A stretch of 33,849 bases of DNA, taken from contig CANSSJ010000019.1 of NCBI GenBank assembly GCA_947649625.1, forward strand, positions 1 to 33,849, given 5' to 3'. This document shows positions 7,265-17,770 of this stretch, in pieces. The number at the start of each line of letters is the position of its first letter. The stretch's first letter is position 1. This DNA is from an uncultured Bacillota bacterium (GTDB taxonomy: Bacteria > Bacillota > Clostridia > Oscillospirales > Oscillospiraceae). Below the pieces are notes generated by a model. That model did not search any database. It saw nothing but the letters and a program-made list of their open reading frames with translations, and was not told the DNA's origin. A program made the position numbers and the translations under genes.

Positions 7265-7293
7265 TTGAATTATCCGGGGAAATATGGTAATAT
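7265..7293 (+). promoter_or_regulatory. Promoter of murD
   Basis: TTGAAT at 7265-7270, 17-base spacer, TAATAT at 7288-7293, between the preceding terminator and the murD ribosome-binding site. Confidence 0.65.
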
Positions 7294-7328
7294 AGTTAAT
7301 AGGAAAACCAATGGAAGGAGGGCGTTTT

Positions 7329-8732
7329 ATGTCCGCCACATCTGAATATCTGGAAACCCTGCGCGGCCGGTCTATCGCCGTCGTCGGCATGGGGGTAAGC
7401 AACATCCCTTTGATCCGCATGCTTCTGCGGGCCGAGTTGAAGGTCACCGTCTGCGACAAGTCTCCCCGGGAGCGTGTGGAGGAACAGGCCGCTGAGCTGG
7501 AGAGCCTGGGAGCCAAGCTGAGGCTGGGGCCGGACTACCTGGATAAGATTCGCAAGGCCGACGTCATTTTCCGTACGCCCGGCCTCAGTCCCAACACTCC
7601 GGAGCTGCAAAGGGCGGTGGAGGAGGGGAGCACCCTCACCTCTGAGATGGAGCTGTTCTTTCAGCTGTGTCCTTGCCGGATTATCGGCGTGACAGGCAGC
7701 GACGGCAAAACCACCACTACTACTCTTATCAGCGAGTTCCTGAAGGAAGCTGGAATGAATGTTTACCTGGGGGGAAATATTGGAAAACCGTTGCTCCCAG
7801 ATGTGGACGGCATGACACCGGAGGACGTGGCCGTAGTGGAGCTCTCCTCCTTCCAGCTGATGAGCATGGACCGCAGCCCCAATGTGGCTGTGTTCACCAA
7901 CCTGTCCCCTAATCACCTGGACTACCACCACACCATGGAGGAGTATACCTCCGCCAAAATGAACATTTTCCTCCACCAGAAGCCGGGAGACAGGGCCGTA
8001 TTTAACTATGACAACGATGTCACACGATCCCTCTCCAAAAAAGCGCCGGGCACGGTGGTCTATTTCAGTCGTCAGGTAAAGCTGGAGGAAAATGGAACCT
8101 GTCTTGGTCCCAACTACCCAGATGGGCAGGCTATCTGGCTGTCCAACCGCCAGGGGCGCCGGCTGGTATTGCCGCTGGCCGATATTCAGCTCCCCGGCAT
8201 TCACAATGTCGAAAACTATATGGCCGCCATCGCAGCGGTGGACGGCATCGTCCCGGATAAATGCGTTGAGGCTGTGGCCCGGCGGTTTACCGGGGTGGAA
8301 CACCGCATTGAGCTGGTGCGGGAGGTGGACGGAGTGAAGTATTATAACGACTCCATCGGCACCAGCCCCACCCGGACCATGGCCTGTCTGGACTCCTTCG
8401 AGGAGAAGCTGATCCTCATCGCCGGAGGATACGACAAAGGTGTCCCCTTTACTCAGCTTGGCATGGCGATCGTGGAGAAGGTCAAGGTGCTGATCCTCAC
8501 CGGCAATACCGCCCCCGCCATCAAAAAGGCAGTGGAGGAGGCCGAGGGGTTTGCCGAAAGCGGCCTGCGGATCGTCGAGGCCGAGGATCTGGCCGCCGCC
8601 GTGGCCGCTGCCCGGGATTGCGCCCAAGAGGGCGACGTGGTGGTGCTGTCCCCGGCCTGCGCCGCCTTCGACCGGTTTAGGAACTTCATGGAACGGGGCA
8701 AGGTGTTTAAGCAGCTGGTAAACGAACTATAA
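7329..8732 (+). CDS. murD: UDP-N-acetylmuramoyl-L-alanine--D-glutamate ligase MurD
   Basis: A 467-residue cytoplasmic Mur ligase that adds D-glutamate to UDP-MurNAc-L-Ala in peptidoglycan synthesis. It has the N-terminal Rossmann-like domain (AVVGMGVSN), the ATP P-loop GVTGSDGKTTTTT near residue 120, the VAVVELSSFQL and FTNLSPNHLDYH motifs of the central domain, and a C-terminal ligase domain with GVEHRIE and NDSIGTSPTRT. The ATG at 7329 is preferred because GGAAGGAGGG precedes it; an ATG at 7311 would overlap that site. It stands apart from a dcw cluster, with its own promoter, as in many Oscillospiraceae-like genomes. Confidence 0.95.
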   Translation: MSATSEYLETLRGRSIAVVGMGVSNIPLIRMLLRAELKVTVCDKSPRERVEEQAAELESLGAKLRLGPDYLDKIRKADVIFRTPGLSPNTPELQRAVEEGSTLTSEMELFFQLCPCRIIGVTGSDGKTTTTTLISEFLKEAGMNVYLGGNIGKPLLPDVDGMTPEDVAVVELSSFQLMSMDRSPNVAVFTNLSPNHLDYHHTMEEYTSAKMNIFLHQKPGDRAVFNYDNDVTRSLSKKAPGTVVYFSRQVKLEENGTCLGPNYPDGQAIWLSNRQGRRLVLPLADIQLPGIHNVENYMAAIAAVDGIVPDKCVEAVARRFTGVEHRIELVREVDGVKYYNDSIGTSPTRTMACLDSFEEKLILIAGGYDKGVPFTQLGMAIVEKVKVLILTGNTAPAIKKAVEEAEGFAESGLRIVEAEDLAAAVAAARDCAQEGDVVVLSPACAAFDRFRNFMERGKVFKQLVNEL

Positions 8733-8758
8733 TTGCAACAGAAGGACTGACAAGGAAT

Positions 8759-10012
8759 ATGACTTTGCAGATAAACGACCGCGTCAGGGCGCTTGGCGTT
8801 CAGGCCCAGAGCCAGCTGACGGAGGAATTTGCCCGGATCGACGCCATCGCTGAGGAGAATACCGCAAGGGTGCTGGCCGCTTTTCAGAAGCATCGGGTGG
8901 CCGACGGCTATTTCGCCGGCACCACCGGCTATGGATATGACGACCTGGGCCGGGATAAGCTGGACGAGATTTACGCCGATCTCTTCGGCACCGAGGCCGC
9001 CCTGGTGCGCATCCAGTTCGTCAACGGCACCCACGCCATCGCCTGTGCCCTGTTTGGAGCGCTGAAAGCGGGGGACGTGTTGCTGTCCGCCGTGGGCGCG
9101 CCATATGATACTCTGCTGGGCGTCGTGGGGGTGGTGGACAAGGGTCCCGGCTCCTTGAAGGACTACGGTGTGGAGTACAGGCAAGTGGAACTCCTTAACA
9201 ATAAGCTCGACTTGGAGGGGATGGCCCATGCCGCCGCTGACCCCCGGGTAAAGGCAGTGCTCATCCAGCGCTCCAGGGGCTACTCCACCCGGGACTCCCT
9301 GTCGGTGGCGGAGATCGGGGAGATGTGCCGGATTATTAAAAAGGCCAACCCCAACGCCGCCGTTCTGGTGGACAACTGTTACGGCGAGTTTGTGGAGGCC
9401 ATCGAGCCCACCCATGTGGGGGCCGACCTGGTGGTGGGCTCTCTCATCAAGAACCCCGGGGGCGGGCTGGCCCCCACAGGGGGCTATATCGCCGGCCGGC
9501 GGGACCTGGTGGAAGGGGCCGCCATGCGGCTCACCGTCCCCGGCATCGGGGGGGAGTGCGGCTGTACCCTGGGGCAGAACCGGCTGCTCTATCAGGGGCT
9601 GTTCCTGGCCCCCCACACGGTGGCCCAGGCGGTAAAGACCGCCGTCTTTGCCGCAAAGGTGATGGAGCTGCTGGGCTACGAGACTCAGCCCCATTCCTCA
9701 GCGGTGCGCCACGACATCATCCAGATGATCCACATGCGGAAGCCCAAGGCCCTGAAAAAGTTCTGCAAGGGCATCCAGTTCGGCGCGCCGGTGGACTCCT
9801 ACGTCACCCCGGAGCCCTGGGACATGCCGGGGTATGACTGTCAGGTCATCATGGCGGCGGGGGCCTTCATTCAGGGGGCGTCCATCGAGCTGTCCGCCGA
9901 CGCCCCCATGCGGGAGCCCTACACTGTCTACCTCCAGGGCGGGTTGACCTACGAATCTGGCAAGTTGGGCGTCCTGCTGGCCGTTCAGGAACTGCTGGGA
10001 CCTTCGGTCTGA
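8759..10012 (+). CDS. Methionine gamma-lyase family protein (YnbB, 'aluminum resistance' family)
   Basis: A 417-residue PLP-dependent protein of the Met_gamma_lyase/YnbB family. The predicted PLP lysine lies in VVGSLIKNPGGGLAPTGGYI, and substrate/cofactor contacts are suggested by RIQFVNGTHAIACAL and VDNCYGEFVE. The family belongs to fold-type I aminotransferase-like enzymes; a carbon-sulfur lyase activity is assumed from homology, but the physiological reaction is not settled. It starts 26 bases after murD with a weak AGGAATAT site and is probably in the same transcription unit. Length and the complete motif set indicate an intact enzyme. Confidence 0.85.
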   Translation: MTLQINDRVRALGVQAQSQLTEEFARIDAIAEENTARVLAAFQKHRVADGYFAGTTGYGYDDLGRDKLDEIYADLFGTEAALVRIQFVNGTHAIACALFGALKAGDVLLSAVGAPYDTLLGVVGVVDKGPGSLKDYGVEYRQVELLNNKLDLEGMAHAAADPRVKAVLIQRSRGYSTRDSLSVAEIGEMCRIIKKANPNAAVLVDNCYGEFVEAIEPTHVGADLVVGSLIKNPGGGLAPTGGYIAGRRDLVEGAAMRLTVPGIGGECGCTLGQNRLLYQGLFLAPHTVAQAVKTAVFAAKVMELLGYETQPHSSAVRHDIIQMIHMRKPKALKKFCKGIQFGAPVDSYVTPEPWDMPGYDCQVIMAAGAFIQGASIELSADAPMREPYTVYLQGGLTYESGKLGVLLAVQELLGPSV

Positions 10013-10045
10013 AGGTAGCGAACTTGAATTTTTGGAGGAATAGGC

Positions 10046-10258
10046 ATGAAAAAGGTTTGGCAATACATTTTACTGGGAATTGTGGTAGCGCTTGGCGGAA
10101 TGTTAGTGTCTGACATCGCGGGAGACTTTTTCAATGGCATGGACTACGGCAGCGGGTGCGTTTTGGGAATTTGTATGTACCTGTGCGTTGTCATTGTGAC
10201 TTGTACAGGAATCATTATAACAAAGCTCGATAAAGACACGCGTTCTAAGGAGGAATAG
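10046..10258 (+). CDS. Small two-helix membrane protein
   Basis: A 70-residue protein with two hydrophobic helices (about residues 6-25 and 37-59) and a charged C-terminal tail ending DKDTRSKEE. An excellent GGAGGAA site precedes the ATG. Its DNA is AT-richer than the flanking genes. I do not recognise a family; a membrane topology is all that can be said. Confidence 0.65.
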   Translation: MKKVWQYILLGIVVALGGMLVSDIAGDFFNGMDYGSGCVLGICMYLCVVIVTCTGIIITKLDKDTRSKEE

Positions 10259-10303
10259 GCCAAGCCTGTTTTGAAATATCCTTCCCTTATAGGGGGTGAG
10301 GGT

Positions 10304-11008
10304 ATGCGTCCATGGCGGCGGGAGTTTGTCCGGAATATACGCAGACCAATAAGACGCCGCCGGCCGGTCTGGACAGGCCCCGGCCCGGAACTGAGGATTC
10401 CCCCGGCCCTTATCACCTTAGCGGTGGCGCTGGTGGTGGCTGTCTCCATCATCACCCTGCTGGAGAACAAGCTGCGCCCGGTGGTGGCGGAGATCGCCGC
10501 CGCTCAGGCCCAGAACACCATGACCGCAGTGGTGGAGGGGGCGGTCACCGCCGACCTGGCCGCCCGCAATGTGAACTACGGGGATTTTGTCACCATCCAG
10601 CGGGACGGGGGCGGGGCCATCACCGCCCTGACCACCGACATGGCGAACATGAACCTGCTCCGTGCGGAGCTGACCGCCGCCATTCTGGAGGCACTGGAGG
10701 AAGTGGACGTGTCTGATATCCAGGTCCCCCTAGGCAGCCTCTTCGATCTGGAGCCCCTGTGGGCCAAGGGTCCGGCACTGAAAGCCCGGACCATGACCGT
10801 GGGGACGGTGCGGGCGGAGTTTGACAGTCAGCTTACCTCCGCCGGGGTCAACCAGACCCTCCACCGCATCTGGCTGGAGGTGGATGTGCCCATAAAGCTG
10901 CTGCTCCCCGGCGGGGAGGTGGAGACCGCCCTCCACACCCGGCTGCGGGTGGCCGAGACGGTGATCGTAGGCCAGGTGCCCGACACCTACTTACAGGTAG
11001 GACAGTGA
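10304..11008 (+). CDS. yunB: Sporulation protein YunB
   Basis: A 234-residue protein with a basic N-terminus, one membrane helix (about residues 37-58) and an extracytoplasmic domain. The features KLRPVVAEIAAAQAQN and NVNYGDFVTIQRD, then DIQVPLGSLFDLEPLWAKGP and a final LRVAETVIVGQVPDTYLQV are typical of YunB, a mother-cell sporulation protein found in endospore formers. The ATG at 10304 follows GGGGGTGAG; an in-frame start at 10271 has no such site. The presence of the gene supports a spore-forming host. Confidence 0.85.
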   Translation: MRPWRREFVRNIRRPIRRRRPVWTGPGPELRIPPALITLAVALVVAVSIITLLENKLRPVVAEIAAAQAQNTMTAVVEGAVTADLAARNVNYGDFVTIQRDGGGAITALTTDMANMNLLRAELTAAILEALEEVDVSDIQVPLGSLFDLEPLWAKGPALKARTMTVGTVRAEFDSQLTSAGVNQTLHRIWLEVDVPIKLLLPGGEVETALHTRLRVAETVIVGQVPDTYLQVGQ

Positions 11009-11029
11009 ACAAAAGAGAGGTGTTTTCCC

Positions 11030-13667
<2,638 letters not shown>

Positions 13668-13689
13668 GAGAGAAAAAGGGAGAGGCGCC

Positions 13690-14625
13690 ATGAAAAAAGG
13701 CTATCTCTATATTGCCGTGGCGGTGGTGATGTTCACCTCCTTCGAGGTGGTGCTGAAATTCATTGCCGGCCAGATTAACCCGGTCCAGCTGACACTGTGC
13801 CGGTTTACCATCGGCTTTGTGTTCCTGCTGCCGGTGGCTCTGGGAAATTTGAAAAAACGGGGAGAGCGGCTAGACGGCGGAACGATGGCCTATTTTGCCC
13901 TGCTGGGTCTGGTGGGCATTGCCCTGTGTATGCCCATTCTCCAGATGGCGGTGAGCTACACCGGCTCCTCGGTGTCGGCGCTGATGTTCAGTTGCAACCC
14001 GGTATTTGTGGCCTTTCTGGCCTTTTTCATGCTGAAAGAGCCTGTCAAACCCCGGCATATTGCCGCTCTGGCGCTGGAAGTTTTAGGCACGGTGGTGATT
14101 ATCAGCCCCTGGAATACCAGGCTGAATATGACCGGGGTGGCTCTGGCCCTGCTGTCCACCATACTGTTCTCCCTATATGGTGTCATGGGTAAAAAGAAGG
14201 TGGCCCAGTTTGGCGGGGCGGTGGTCACATGCTTCAGCTTCCTGTTCGGCGCCCTGGTCGTGCTGGTGTTCATTCTCTTCTCCCACATTCCGGCGGCGGC
14301 CCAGCTGTTCCAGAATATTGGACTGGAGAGCTTCGCCAATATCCCCATCTTTGCGGGCTACACTCTGCAAAACCTGCCCTACGTGCTCTTTGTGTCCGTG
14401 GGGGTGGCGGGCATCGGCTTCTGCGCCTACTTTTTGGCGATGGAGTACCAGCCGGCCAGTGTGGTCTCCCTGGTTTACTTCTTCAAGCCTGCTCTGTCGC
14501 CTATCCTGGCCTGGATGGTACACGGCGAGGAGATATCCCTCAACATGCTCATGGGTATCGTCCTTATTGTGGTGGGTTCCCTGTGTTCCATCATTCCTGG
14601 AATTTTGGAGAGCAAAAAAATGTAA
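13690..14625 (+). CDS. EamA/DMT-superfamily transporter
   Basis: A 311-residue inner membrane protein with ten predicted helices arranged as two EamA repeats. Hallmarks are the N-terminal FTSFEVVLKFIAGQINPVQLTLCRF and the second-repeat AMEYQPASVVSLVYFFKPALSPILAWMVHGEEI. DMT transporters export or import small metabolites; the substrate cannot be read from sequence. It follows ligA by 22 bases with a GGGAGAGG site and is likely cotranscribed. A second, distinct EamA protein lies at 20843 under T-box control. Confidence 0.85.
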   Translation: MKKGYLYIAVAVVMFTSFEVVLKFIAGQINPVQLTLCRFTIGFVFLLPVALGNLKKRGERLDGGTMAYFALLGLVGIALCMPILQMAVSYTGSSVSALMFSCNPVFVAFLAFFMLKEPVKPRHIAALALEVLGTVVIISPWNTRLNMTGVALALLSTILFSLYGVMGKKKVAQFGGAVVTCFSFLFGALVVLVFILFSHIPAAAQLFQNIGLESFANIPIFAGYTLQNLPYVLFVSVGVAGIGFCAYFLAMEYQPASVVSLVYFFKPALSPILAWMVHGEEISLNMLMGIVLIVVGSLCSIIPGILESKKM

Positions 14626-14632
14626 TTCCCTC

Positions 14633-14663
14633 TTGACTTAAAGGGCACTTTATATGGTATAGT
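14633..14663 (+). promoter_or_regulatory. Possible promoter of the DUF362 gene
   Basis: TTGACT at 14633-14638 and TATAGT at 14658-14663. The 19-base spacing is longer than ideal, so strength is uncertain. Confidence 0.4.
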
Positions 14664-14695
14664 GCTGGTAAATCTACATATAAGGAGACACAGCT

Positions 14696-15826
14696 ATGGA
14701 AAAAGCGAAGGTTTATTTCACCGACTTTCATACGGAGGCCTTTGGCGATGGCCTGCCGACCAAGCTGAAAAAGCTCATGAAAAAGGCAGGTATCCAGAAC
14801 CTGGAGCTGGACGGCAAGTTTGTAGCCATTAAAATGCACTTCGGTGAGCTGGGCAACATCAGCTTCCTGCGGCCCAACTACGCCCGGGCGGTGGTGGACG
14901 TGGTGAAGGAACTGGGAGGCAGGCCCTTCCTTACCGACTGCAACACCATGTACCCCGGTAGCCGGAAGAACGCCCTGGAGCACCTGGAATGCGCCTGGCA
15001 GAACGGTTTTACCCCGCTGACGGTGGGCTGCCCCATCCTCATCGGCGACGGCCTGAAGGGCACCGACGACGTGGAGGTCCCCGTAGAGGGCGGCGAGTAT
15101 GTGGACAAGGCCAAGATCGGCCGGGCCATTATGGACGCCGACGTGTTCATCAGCCTGACACACTTCAAGGGCCACGAGATGACCGGCTTCGGCGGTACCA
15201 TCAAGAATATCGGCATGGGCTGCGGCTCCCGGGCAGGGAAGAAGGAGCAGCATGCCAGCGGCAAGCCGCAGATCGCCCCCGATCTCTGCCGGGGCTGTCG
15301 CCGCTGCCAGAAGGAGTGCGCCAATAGCGGACTGGTCTTCGACGAGCAGGCCCGGAAAATGTACGTGGACGAGTCCCACTGCGTGGGCTGCGGCCGCTGT
15401 CTGGGGGCCTGCAACTTCGACGCCATCTACTTCACCAACGACAACGCCCAGGCGGCGCTGAACTGCCGCATGGCGGAGTACACCAAGGCGGTGGTGGACG
15501 GCCGGCCCCAGTTCCACATCTCCCTGATTGTGGATGTGTCCCCCAACTGCGACTGCCACGGAGAAAACGACATCCCCATCCTGCCCAACATCGGGATGTT
15601 TGTGTCCACCGACCCCCTGGCCCTGGATCAGGCCTGTGTGGACGCCTGCCTGGCCGCCCAGCCCATGCCGGGCAGTCAGCTGGCCAAGCACCTGGCCGAT
15701 CCGGAGTTCCACGACCACCACGACCACTTCACCAACTCCACCCCGGAGTCGGAATGGCGCAGTTGTCTGGCCCACGCCGAGAAGATCGGCCTGGGCTCCC
15801 GGGAATATGAACTGATAGAAATGTAA
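14696..15826 (+). CDS. DUF362 domain protein with 2x[4Fe-4S] ferredoxin insert
   Basis: A 376-residue protein of the DUF362 family. The N-terminal half (about residues 1-190) carries DUF362 features such as VAIKMHFGELGNISFLRPNYARAVVD and SLTHFKGHEMTGFGGTIKNIGMGC. Two ferredoxin-like motifs follow at about residues 199-242 (CRGCRRCQKEC and CVGCGRCLGAC), then a C-terminal DUF362 portion. It is expected to be a cytoplasmic iron-sulfur protein; the electron donor and substrate are not known. An AAGGAGA site precedes the start, and a bidirectional terminator follows. Confidence 0.9.
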   Translation: MEKAKVYFTDFHTEAFGDGLPTKLKKLMKKAGIQNLELDGKFVAIKMHFGELGNISFLRPNYARAVVDVVKELGGRPFLTDCNTMYPGSRKNALEHLECAWQNGFTPLTVGCPILIGDGLKGTDDVEVPVEGGEYVDKAKIGRAIMDADVFISLTHFKGHEMTGFGGTIKNIGMGCGSRAGKKEQHASGKPQIAPDLCRGCRRCQKECANSGLVFDEQARKMYVDESHCVGCGRCLGACNFDAIYFTNDNAQAALNCRMAEYTKAVVDGRPQFHISLIVDVSPNCDCHGENDIPILPNIGMFVSTDPLALDQACVDACLAAQPMPGSQLAKHLADPEFHDHHDHFTNSTPESEWRSCLAHAEKIGLGSREYELIEM

Positions 15827-15832
15827 AGAAAA

Positions 15833-15860
15833 GGGCCTGCGCCGCGGCGCAGGTCCTTTC
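15833..15860. terminator. Bidirectional terminator between converging genes
   Basis: GGGCCTGCGCC at 15833-15843 pairs with GGCGCAGGTCC at 15846-15856 (one G-T pair). The plus strand continues TTTCTC, and the minus strand continues CTTTTCTTT, so it can serve both the DUF362 gene and the minus-strand operon. Confidence 0.8.
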
Positions 15861-16130
15861 TCACTTTCTAAGCAGAATCAGCTCCGAAATCTCGGACGCC
15901 TCATCCATCAGGCTCAGGCTGTCAATGTGCCAGTGCTGGCCCTTCACTTCTCCGGACAGGGCCAGAGAGACCAATAGGTCGGCCAGGTCAATCAGATCGC
16001 AGGCCGTCCCGCTGAGCAAAATCTGGTTGTATTCCAGTTTCAGAGCCAACCCGTCGGACCTTTCCGGCTCGGCAGATGGATAAATACCCTCTCTTTGGAG
16101 AAAAGACGTGACCAGTTCACCATTATACAT
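15861..16130 (-). CDS. Small hypothetical protein, possibly immunity-like
   Basis: An 89-residue soluble protein (ATG at 16130 preceded by CAGGGGG; a GTG at 16148 would add six residues and overlap the upstream stop). It ends with GQHWHIDSLSLMDEASEISELILLRK, which reminds me of small Imm32-type immunity proteins with a conserved H-x-H-[IL]-D pattern, but this is weak resemblance only. It is the last gene of a three-gene minus-strand operon with a tyrosine recombinase and an SdpI-like protein. Confidence 0.55.
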   Translation of the reverse strand: MYNGELVTSFLQREGIYPSAEPERSDGLALKLEYNQILLSGTACDLIDLADLLVSLALSGEVKGQHWHIDSLSLMDEASEISELILLRK

Positions 16131-16144
16131 AAAGGCCCCCTGAA

Positions 16145-16510
16145 TCACTCATTTTCCTCAGATTTATCGTCAGGAAACGTATTTTTTAGAAACAAGTCAA
16201 TCATAAACACCGACACGCAGAACAGCACCATCTGACCCACGATGAGCCACATCCAGAAGGCAGAATAGTTCTCCTTGAACAGGACCATCAGGAAAGCGCT
16301 GGCCCCGCCGCTGACGATCCCGATCCGCGTCCACAGCCTGGCGCAGTGGCGGTGGGCCGCCGTCCAGGCCTCCGGATCCTTTCGGGTGAGCTCCGTGCTG
16401 TAGGCCAGGCCTTTGGACTGATAGGGGGGAGGGGAAATTTTCCACATCAGCCCCACAATCAGCATAGCCGCAGGGGCCAGCATGACGACAATAAAATAGA
16501 GTGTATACAT
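16145..16510 (-). CDS. SdpI-like membrane protein
   Basis: A 121-residue protein with three hydrophobic segments (about residues 4-24, 61-80 and 86-108). Between the first and second is YSTELTRKDPEAWTAAHRHCARLW, resembling the loop of SdpI/DUF-type proteins in which a Trp-containing motif precedes the next helix. Bacillus SdpI is an immunity protein that also controls its own operon. The resemblance here is moderate. It is encoded 10 bases downstream of the recombinase gene and overlaps the next gene's possible GTG start, so all three are an operon. Confidence 0.5.
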   Translation of the reverse strand: MYTLYFIVVMLAPAAMLIVGLMWKISPPPYQSKGLAYSTELTRKDPEAWTAAHRHCARLWTRIGIVSGGASAFLMVLFKENYSAFWMWLIVGQMVLFCVSVFMIDLFLKNTFPDDKSEENE

Positions 16511-16519
16511 GGGAAATCC

Positions 16520-17521
16520 TCACTTTTCCTCTTTATTTTCGGACTTTTCCGGCTTTTTCTTCTGCCTGATGCCTCCCAGCGGGTTAGCCTTAGCGGCAGT
16601 ACGCAGGTCCTCGTTGTCCACATGGGTGTAAATCTGGGTGGTGTTCAGGTGGTCGTGGCCCAGCACCTCCTGGAGGGTTCGCACATCCACGCCATTTTGC
16701 AGCATCAGGGTGGCGGCGGTGTGGCGCAGCTTGTGGGAGGAATATTGGGAACTGTCCAGACCGGCGGCGGCCAGGTGCTTTTTCACCAGCTTGTGGACCG
16801 CCGCCGTGGAGATGCGCCGGCGGTTCTGGAGGGTGACAAACAGGGCGTTCTGGTCTACCAGCGCCAGGGCATCCCGCTCGGTGAGCCAGTCCTCCAGTGC
16901 CCGCTGACAGGCGTCGTTCAGGTAGAGCATCCGTTCCTTGTTGCCCTTGCCCAGCACCCGCAGCTGATCGCCTCGAACGTCTGTTTTGTTCAGCCCAACC
17001 AGCTCCGAGATACGCAGGCCACAATTGAGGAACAGAGTCAGGATACAGTAGTCCCGGACCGCGTTTTTTCCGTCCACGCTGTCCAAAAGATTGAGACTTT
17101 CATCTAAATTCAGGTATTTTGGCAAGGTTTTTTTCAGCCGGGGCGAGTCCAGGTCCTGGACCGGATTGGTCTCCAGCAGCTTGGCCTTGTTGGTCAGATA
17201 CTTATAAAAGGAACGGATCGTAGCGACCTTGCGGGCCCGGGAGGTGTTGTTCAAACCCCGATCACGGGACAGATAATTCATATAGGAATAGATATCTGTC
17301 AGGGTGATGTCCCGGACCAGGGACAGGTCCGCGTCGTCAATAGAGATATCGTCCAGCGGGATGTCCCTGGAGACAAGATTCTTTTCATACTTGAGGAAGC
17401 GGAAAAAATTCCGCAGATCCAGGTAGTATTCGTCAACCGTTTTCCGGGAGTGTCCCTGGATGGTCTCGTGGTAAACCAGGAAGTCCCGAAGAATGGGCGG
17501 CGCTTCGGTGCGGTAGTCCAA
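16520..17521 (-). CDS. XerC/D-type tyrosine recombinase
   Basis: A 333-residue tyrosine recombinase with an N-terminal SAM-like domain (LRDFLVYHETIQGHSRKTVDEYYLDLRNFFRFL) and a complete catalytic set: Arg in NCGLRISELVGL, the HKLRHTAATLM box, a second His in LGHDHLNTTQ, and the nucleophile Tyr in TQIYTHV. A Lys-rich tail extends past the catalytic domain. The start appears to be the TTG at 17521, without a clear Shine-Dalgarno nearby. A sigma-A promoter and a perfect 34-bp palindrome lie upstream. It could be the chromosomal XerC partner of the XerD at 5935, or an autonomous recombinase; the sequence alone does not decide. Confidence 0.85.
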   Translation of the reverse strand: MDYRTEAPPILRDFLVYHETIQGHSRKTVDEYYLDLRNFFRFLKYEKNLVSRDIPLDDISIDDADLSLVRDITLTDIYSYMNYLSRDRGLNNTSRARKVATIRSFYKYLTNKAKLLETNPVQDLDSPRLKKTLPKYLNLDESLNLLDSVDGKNAVRDYCILTLFLNCGLRISELVGLNKTDVRGDQLRVLGKGNKERMLYLNDACQRALEDWLTERDALALVDQNALFVTLQNRRRISTAAVHKLVKKHLAAAGLDSSQYSSHKLRHTAATLMLQNGVDVRTLQEVLGHDHLNTTQIYTHVDNEDLRTAAKANPLGGIRQKKKPEKSENKEEK

Positions 17522-17561
17522 AAGCGGCCGATAGCTCTCAAACCCGGTATTTTGCCTCCAC

Positions 17562-17595
17562 TCAGGTCAACAAAATTTTTATTTTGTTGACCTGA
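17562..17595. repeat. Perfect 34-bp palindrome upstream of the tyrosine recombinase
   Basis: A 15-base arm (17562-17576) and its exact reverse complement (17581-17595) are separated by TTTT. Equivalently, there are 13-base arms beginning TCAGGTCAACAAA around an 8-base centre ATTTTTAT, the 13-8-13 geometry of tyrosine recombinase sites such as loxP. It lies in the 5' leader of the recombinase gene, so an RNA hairpin or operator role is equally possible. A third copy of GGTCAACAAAA lies at 17675-17685, over the promoter -35 box. Confidence 0.8.
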
Positions 17596-17651
17596 TAGTA
17601 TCCACTGATTTGAGGAACTACCGTCCCTCCTTTCATATATCTGTTTCCAGC

Positions 17652-17680
17652 AGTATAGCACGATTCCCCGCCCCGGTCAA
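17652..17680 (-). promoter_or_regulatory. Promoter of the recombinase operon
   Basis: Read on the minus strand: TTGACC (17675-17680), 17 bases, TATACT (17652-17657). The -35 box lies within a GGTCAACAAAA copy, which matches the arms of the 34-bp palindrome downstream, suggesting a protein that binds both sites. Confidence 0.65.
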
Positions 17681-17740
17681 CAAAACCATGTATCCAAACA
17701 CCCAATTGAAGATATTTTACAAGCCAGCCGTGCCGGCGTC

Positions 17741-17749
17741 TGTTATAAT
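17741..17749 (+). promoter_or_regulatory. Extended -10 promoter of the AraC-type regulator
   Basis: TGTTATAAT at 17741-17749 contains a perfect TATAAT with the TG extension, 22 bases before the ATG. No good -35 box is seen, as is common for extended -10 or activated promoters. Confidence 0.5.
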
Positions 17750-17770
17750 AGGGCTCGCAAGGAGGCAGAT

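Noticed and set aside
8453..9694. A long minus-strand open frame over murD and the PLP lyase gene
   Set aside because: Low-complexity, His/Gly/Pro-rich shadow crossing two clearly coding plus-strand genes.
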